NCBI GenBank assembly: GCA_903873485.1
Contig: CAIQOO010000096.1
Span: 1 to 35,300 of the forward strand
Length of the DNA stretch: 35,300 nt
Reading direction: 5' to 3'
Source of the DNA: an uncultured beta proteobacterium
GTDB taxonomy: Bacteria > Pseudomonadota > Gammaproteobacteria > Burkholderiales > Burkholderiaceae_C
The notes under the pieces are model-generated. The model was given only the letters and a program-made list of their open reading frames with translations. It ran no database searches and was not told the DNA's origin. The translations under genes and the position numbers were made by a program. Positions 31,539-35,300 of the stretch are shown here, in pieces. The first letter of the stretch is position 1; every line of letters starts with the position of its first letter.

Positions 31539-32812
31539 ACCTCGACAAAACCGGCGGCATCGTCCCGAGCCTTTTTCATGGCGGCGGTTTGCCGAGTTAC
31601 GGGCTTGATGACAGGAGCCTGCTTCGGGGGTGCTTTTTTCGGGCTGACAGTAACCGCAGCTTTGGCTTTCGGTTCGCTCGGGCGCATATCGACAGGCTTG
31701 CCGGCGCCGCCTTTCGAACCCGCTGGCAGTGGCGCAATCTCCGAACGGTTGGCATCATGCTTGGTCGCAATCCGGTGAACCAGTGCCAAAAACAAGCTCA
31801 CCCCGGTGCGGGTCACCACCCGTGCCAGGTAGGTTGCAGCGCGGTCCAGATGCACTTTTTGCGAGGCGTTGGAAGTCGCGGTCAAAAACGAATTCAGGTC
31901 TTCAATGATGCCAAGCGCCTCGACATCAATTTTTCCCATCGCCAGCGCGCGCAGGCCAAAATCAATGCCTTCGTTGCCGTTGGTCAATACCAGGGCACCA
32001 GCCCAGGTGGCAAAGATCATGGCCAGGCTCTGGCGCGTTCCATGATCCACCACCTGCCCGAAGGTAAAGCGCAGGTCGCCCGGCAATAGAAGTCCAGCCT
32101 CAAGGATGACCGTGCCAAATTTGTCTTTAACCGACCAACCGGCTACCGAGTGCCTGGAGCTTGACAGGGACAGGTTTTTTTGGGCCAGCGTTGCCGGTCG
32201 CGGCCACGCTACTCGTCCGCCAAACAGCAGCTTGAACCAGGTTTTGACTTCCACCTTGCCGGTTGGATTGATGCCGGAAGCTTTTTGAAACGCCATGACC
32301 GCCTCAAGCGTCTTGGCATCGTACTGGCCGTTGTCCAGCAGTCCTGGCGATGGGTCGAGCCGACCATTCAAAAACTGCTGCAACTGACTGACCTCATCGC
32401 CAATACTGCCCGGGCTGACAACGCGGGTCAGCAAGGACGGACCAACCGGTTGACCAAGGATTGGCAGATAGGTGTTGACCGGGGGGCCGGATAACAGCCT
32501 GCCCCCAAGAAAATGGTCTTTGTACTCGCCAAATTGTTCCTGCGGCGCATACAGGTCGTGCGCCGGAGGCGTGGCCGCGAACCCGGCACCAGTCCATGCA
32601 TTCCATGAACTGGCCGGATCGTGTCCCCACGGTACGGAAGTCTTCGGGTTGGTCATCGCTATGGGCAAAAGGTTGGTGGGTTTTTGGATATTTTGGCACA
32701 TTGCCAGCCATCGTGGCATGCAAAAATGGGTACCTGGATCAAAGTCATCTTGATCCTGTTGTTCCGGTATTGGCGGAGCAGCTTTCAACTGGCCAGTCGG
32801 GATTTTGAACAT
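31529..32812 (-). CDS. Peptidoglycan-binding-domain protein, possible T6SS effector
   Basis: A 427-residue protein with a PG_binding_1 domain at about 135-197 (GSIGDEVSQLQQFLNG, then NGQYDAKTLEAVMAFQKAS). The N-terminal part (1-125) has a CMPRW-type segment and a QEQFGEYKDHFLGGRLLSG stretch that I do not recognise. The middle (about 200-340) is helical and partly hydrophobic, and the C-terminus is Lys/Pro/Ala-rich (KKAPPKQAPVIKP). No clear hydrolase motif is seen. Overlap with DUF4123 downstream suggests it is an effector or cargo handled by that adaptor. I chose Met at 32812; the longer frame is antisense to the kinase gene. The start lies 19 bp from the divergent kinase start. Confidence 0.7.
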   Translation of the reverse strand: MFKIPTGQLKAAPPIPEQQDQDDFDPGTHFCMPRWLAMCQNIQKPTNLLPIAMTNPKTSVPWGHDPASSWNAWTGAGFAATPPAHDLYAPQEQFGEYKDHFLGGRLLSGPPVNTYLPILGQPVGPSLLTRVVSPGSIGDEVSQLQQFLNGRLDPSPGLLDNGQYDAKTLEAVMAFQKASGINPTGKVEVKTWFKLLFGGRVAWPRPATLAQKNLSLSSSRHSVAGWSVKDKFGTVILEAGLLLPGDLRFTFGQVVDHGTRQSLAMIFATWAGALVLTNGNEGIDFGLRALAMGKIDVEALGIIEDLNSFLTATSNASQKVHLDRAATYLARVVTRTGVSLFLALVHRIATKHDANRSEIAPLPAGSKGGAGKPVDMRPSEPKAKAAVTVSPKKAPPKQAPVIKPVTRQTAAMKKARDDAAGFVEVCP

Positions 32813-32831
32813 GACTCTGTTTGGAGAAACA

Positions 32832-35300
32832 ATGACACAGCGGACCGAGCGGCTACAGCTTCTCAAGCAACGTGCGCAGTCGATTCTGAGTGCGGCCGAT
32901 GCCGGACAGGTGCTGGGCTCGTCCGACAACCTGCAAGTCATCGAACTGCTTGAAGATTTGCGCATCTATCAAGTCGAACTGGAACTGCAAAATGAGGAGC
33001 TGCGCGCTGCGCAGCAAGATGCCGAGTTGTCGCGCAAGCGTTACCACAACCTGTTTTCCCAAATGCCGATGCCAGCCCTGGTGGTCGATACCAACGGCAT
33101 GGTCGATGATTGCAACGAATTGGCCAACGCCTGCCTTGGTGTGCGGCGTCGCGCTGTCAGCCTGGATTCGCGTTTGTGGCAAAAGCTCGGTGGCACCGAC
33201 CGGGCACGCCTGCATGTTGCCCTGCGCGACGTGACGGCGGGTCAGACTTTGCTGCTGCCCAGGGTGGTGATCGGAGCGCCAGGTGCCCAGACCCCGGTGT
33301 TTGATATTCATCTGATGGGGCTGTCGATTGATTACAAGCTTGATCGCCGGGTGCTGCTGACGCTGGTGGACTGCACCGCTGAAGTGGCGCGCGATCAGGA
33401 TCAGCGGTTTTATTCTTTGCTGCTGGACTCCAGCGACAGCTTCATCTACGCAGCCGACAAACAGGGGCAGGTGTTGTTGGCGAACCAGAGTTTTCTGGAC
33501 TTTCTGGGGCGCCGCCGCGAAGAGGTTCAAGGCAACCGGCGCGAGGCATTTCTGCCCTTGCGGGATGCCATTTCGCACAATGAAACCGACCAGCAGGTGC
33601 TGGCTTCCGGCGCGGCGCTGACTCTTGAAGAGCAAATGCTGGCGGCGACACGGCATGGCATGATGAACTTGCTGACACGCAAATTTCCGCTGCGTGATGC
33701 ATCTGGCCAGATTTACGGGGTGGGCGGCATTTCGACCGACATCACCATGCTCAAAGAACAGCAGCGCCAGGCAATGCTGAGTGAAACCGTGTTCATGGGG
33801 GCGCAGGAAGCCATCATCATCACCGATGCCGACAGCCGCATTGTTCGTGTCAATCCGGCGTTTGTCCGGCAAGCCGGGTTTTCGGCTGAATCGGTGGTGG
33901 GTTGCAAGCCCAGCATTCTCAAATCAGGTTTGCATGACCACAGTTTTTACCAGGCCATGTGGCAGGCGCTCGCCACCACCGGCTTTTGGTCGGGTGAGGT
34001 TACCAATCGGCGTGCCGATGGCAGCTTCTACAGCGCCTGGAGCAACATCACCGCCTTGCTGGGCGAGGACGGCGAGCTGCTGCACTACATTGGCGTCAGC
34101 ACCGATATCACCGAGCGCAAAAATGCCCAGTTGGAAAACCAGCGCAATGCCGCGCTGCTGCGTGGCGCCATTGACACCATTGATGAAGCCTTTGTGCTGT
34201 TCGATGCCGATGACCGTCTGGTTTTCTGCAATGAAAAATACCGCAGCTTGCTGCCGGCAGCACGCGACTTTTTGGTTCCCGGCATCCATTTTGAGGAAAT
34301 TGTCCGCAAAGGTGCCGAGCGTGGCCAGTTTCCGGCAGCCCTCGGACGGATTGATGAATGGGTGGCAGAGCGCATGGCGACACACCGTGCCGGCAACAGC
34401 AGCACCGTGCTGCAGTTGGACGGCGGGAATGTGCTGCGCGTGGTCGAGCGCAAGATGCCCGACGGGCATACCGTGGGTTTCCGGGTGGACATCACCGAAT
34501 TGGTCCACGCCACCGAAGAAGCCCAGGCTGCCAATCTGGCCAAAAGCCGCTTTTTGGCCACCATGAGCCATGAAATCCGCACCCCCATGAACGGCATTTT
34601 GGGCATGGCCCAGTTGCTGCTGAGCACCGGTTTGACCGACGACGACCGGCACCGCTATGCCCGCACCATCCTGACTTCGGGGCAGACGCTGATGACCCTG
34701 CTCAACGACATTCTTGACCTTTCCAAAATTGAAGCCGGCAAATTTCGGCTCGAAGCTGCGGTGTTTGAGCCAGGGGCGGTATTGCATGAGGTTTGTACGC
34801 TGTTTTCCGGCTCGGCAAAGGCCAAGAACCTGCTGCTTGAACAGCAGTGGCAGAGTCTGCCGGGCCAGCGTTACCAAAGTGATGCATCGCGGCTGCGCCA
34901 GATGTTGTCCAACCTGCTGGGCAACGCCGTCAAGTTCACCCGCCGGGGCAGCATTCGCGTGATGGGCCGCGAAATCGAGCGCTCGGACGATGCTGCAGTA
35001 CTGGAGTTTTCGGTGTCCGATACCGGCATTGGCGTGGCGCCAGACAAGCTGGGTTTGCTGTTCAAGCCGTTTTCCCAGTCCGACAGTTCCACCACCCGCC
35101 AATTTGGCGGCTCGGGGCTGGGCCTGTCGATTGTCAGCAACCTGGCCAAGGCCATGGGGGGCGAGGTCGGGGTTCAGAGCGCGCCGGGCCAGGGATCGTG
35201 CTTCTGGTTCCGGGTGCGGGTCAAATCGGTTCAGCGCAGTGCCAGCGGGGATGCATGCCATCCACCAGCGTGCGCCACACCGGTGTACCCCCCGGCAGGC
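32832..35300 (+). CDS. Multi-PAS hybrid-type sensor histidine kinase (3' end outside window)
   Basis: An open frame of 823 codons from ATG 32832 (GGAG about 6 nt upstream) that runs off the right edge with no stop. A coiled-coil start is followed by PAS-like domains at about 73-185, 191-310, 319-430 and 441-560 (for example [20 protein letters not shown] and [19 protein letters not shown]). The dimerisation domain has the H box [11 protein letters not shown] (phospho-His 580). The ATPase domain has N box NLLGNAVKF (about 695-703), DTGIG (about 732) and GGSGLGLS (about 758). There is no membrane segment, so it is a cytosolic sensor. The residues after the ATPase domain ([13 protein letters not shown]) look like a linker to a receiver domain beyond the edge. 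The signal is unknown; the PAS domains may bind heme, flavin or small ligands. Confidence 0.92.
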   Translation, partial: MTQRTERLQLLKQRAQSILSAADAGQVLGSSDNLQVIELLEDLRIYQVELELQNEELRAAQQDAELSRKRYHNLFSQMPMPALVVDTNGMVDDCNELANACLGVRRRAVSLDSRLWQKLGGTDRARLHVALRDVTAGQTLLLPRVVIGAPGAQTPVFDIHLMGLSIDYKLDRRVLLTLVDCTAEVARDQDQRFYSLLLDSSDSFIYAADKQGQVLLANQSFLDFLGRRREEVQGNRREAFLPLRDAISHNETDQQVLASGAALTLEEQMLAATRHGMMNLLTRKFPLRDASGQIYGVGGISTDITMLKEQQRQAMLSETVFMGAQEAIIITDADSRIVRVNPAFVRQAGFSAESVVGCKPSILKSGLHDHSFYQAMWQALATTGFWSGEVTNRRADGSFYSAWSNITALLGEDGELLHYIGVSTDITERKNAQLENQRNAALLRGAIDTIDEAFVLFDADDRLVFCNEKYRSLLPAARDFLVPGIHFEEIVRKGAERGQFPAALGRIDEWVAERMATHRAGNSSTVLQLDGGNVLRVVERKMPDGHTVGFRVDITELVHATEEAQAANLAKSRFLATMSHEIRTPMNGILGMAQLLLSTGLTDDDRHRYARTILTSGQTLMTLLNDILDLSKIEAGKFRLEAAVFEPGAVLHEVCTLFSGSAKAKNLLLEQQWQSLPGQRYQSDASRLRQMLSNLLGNAVKFTRRGSIRVMGREIERSDDAAVLEFSVSDTGIGVAPDKLGLLFKPFSQSDSSTTRQFGGSGLGLSIVSNLAKAMGGEVGVQSAPGQGSCFWFRVRVKSVQRSASGDACHPPACATPVYPPAG

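Noticed and set aside
1..35300. CRISPR array, toxin-antitoxin pair, restriction-modification or retron system
   Set aside because: No regularly spaced repeats with spacers, no reverse transcriptase, no methylase or nuclease pair and no recognisable toxin-antitoxin pair were seen.

Overview
The bulk of the window (about 4.1 kb to the right edge) is GC-rich and reads like the chromosome of a betaproteobacterium of the Comamonadaceae, Rhodoferax/Polaromonas type. That assignment is an inference. It rests on a form II RuBisCO operon (cbbM-cbbQ-cbbO), the styles of the proteins, and four copies of a roughly 50-bp dispersed repeat that I associate with that family. Two stretches are visibly AT-rich and foreign: 1-4080 and about 30545-31020.

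Left arm, 1-4080: the end of a prophage lying against the 3' end of a tRNA-Lys(CUU) gene. It holds a phage A1-like metallophosphoesterase, then a lysis cassette: holin, GH24 endolysin, HExxH protein, and i-spanin with a nested o-spanin candidate. The holin is split by a 72-bp TA-flanked MITE-like element. The endolysin and i-spanin each need one -1 frameshift at an A5 run. A perfect sigma-70 promoter drives a small unknown ORF just before the tRNA.

Core region, 4.3-25.7 kb: a wax-ester-synthase/DGAT gene followed by a truncated alpha/beta hydrolase; a ferritin-like protein with DUF3309; a ParA-type ATPase divergent from cbbM-cbbQ-cbbO (CO2 fixation and its RuBisCO activase); an RhlE-type helicase; a cupin; and an unusual single-chain glyoxalase I-PdxH fusion. 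Next comes an overlapping operon of a Pro-rich anchored protein, a TAXI-type periplasmic binding protein and a chemoreceptor. Bacteriohemerythrin and a DUF3149 microprotein with an FNR-like box follow. A Zur-centred metal island then has zur, a MacB/LolD-like ABC pair, a Cys-rich exported protein and DUF3299 running left. A small membrane protein, znuC and znuB run right, with two direct-repeat operators between the two arms.

Right arm, 25.7-35.3 kb: an SRAP protein, a large Rhs polymorphic-toxin gene with a putative nucleotidyltransferase-like C-terminus and no visible immunity gene, two MITE-like elements, a DUF4123 (type VI secretion adaptor) gene overlapping a peptidoglycan-binding-domain gene, and a multi-PAS hybrid-type histidine kinase that runs off the window.

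Most notable points: a damaged lysis cassette with a MITE in the holin; a dispersed repeat that encodes the signal peptide of an exported metal-island protein; the GloA-PdxH fusion; the binding-protein/chemoreceptor operon; and the Rhs toxin tip without immunity.
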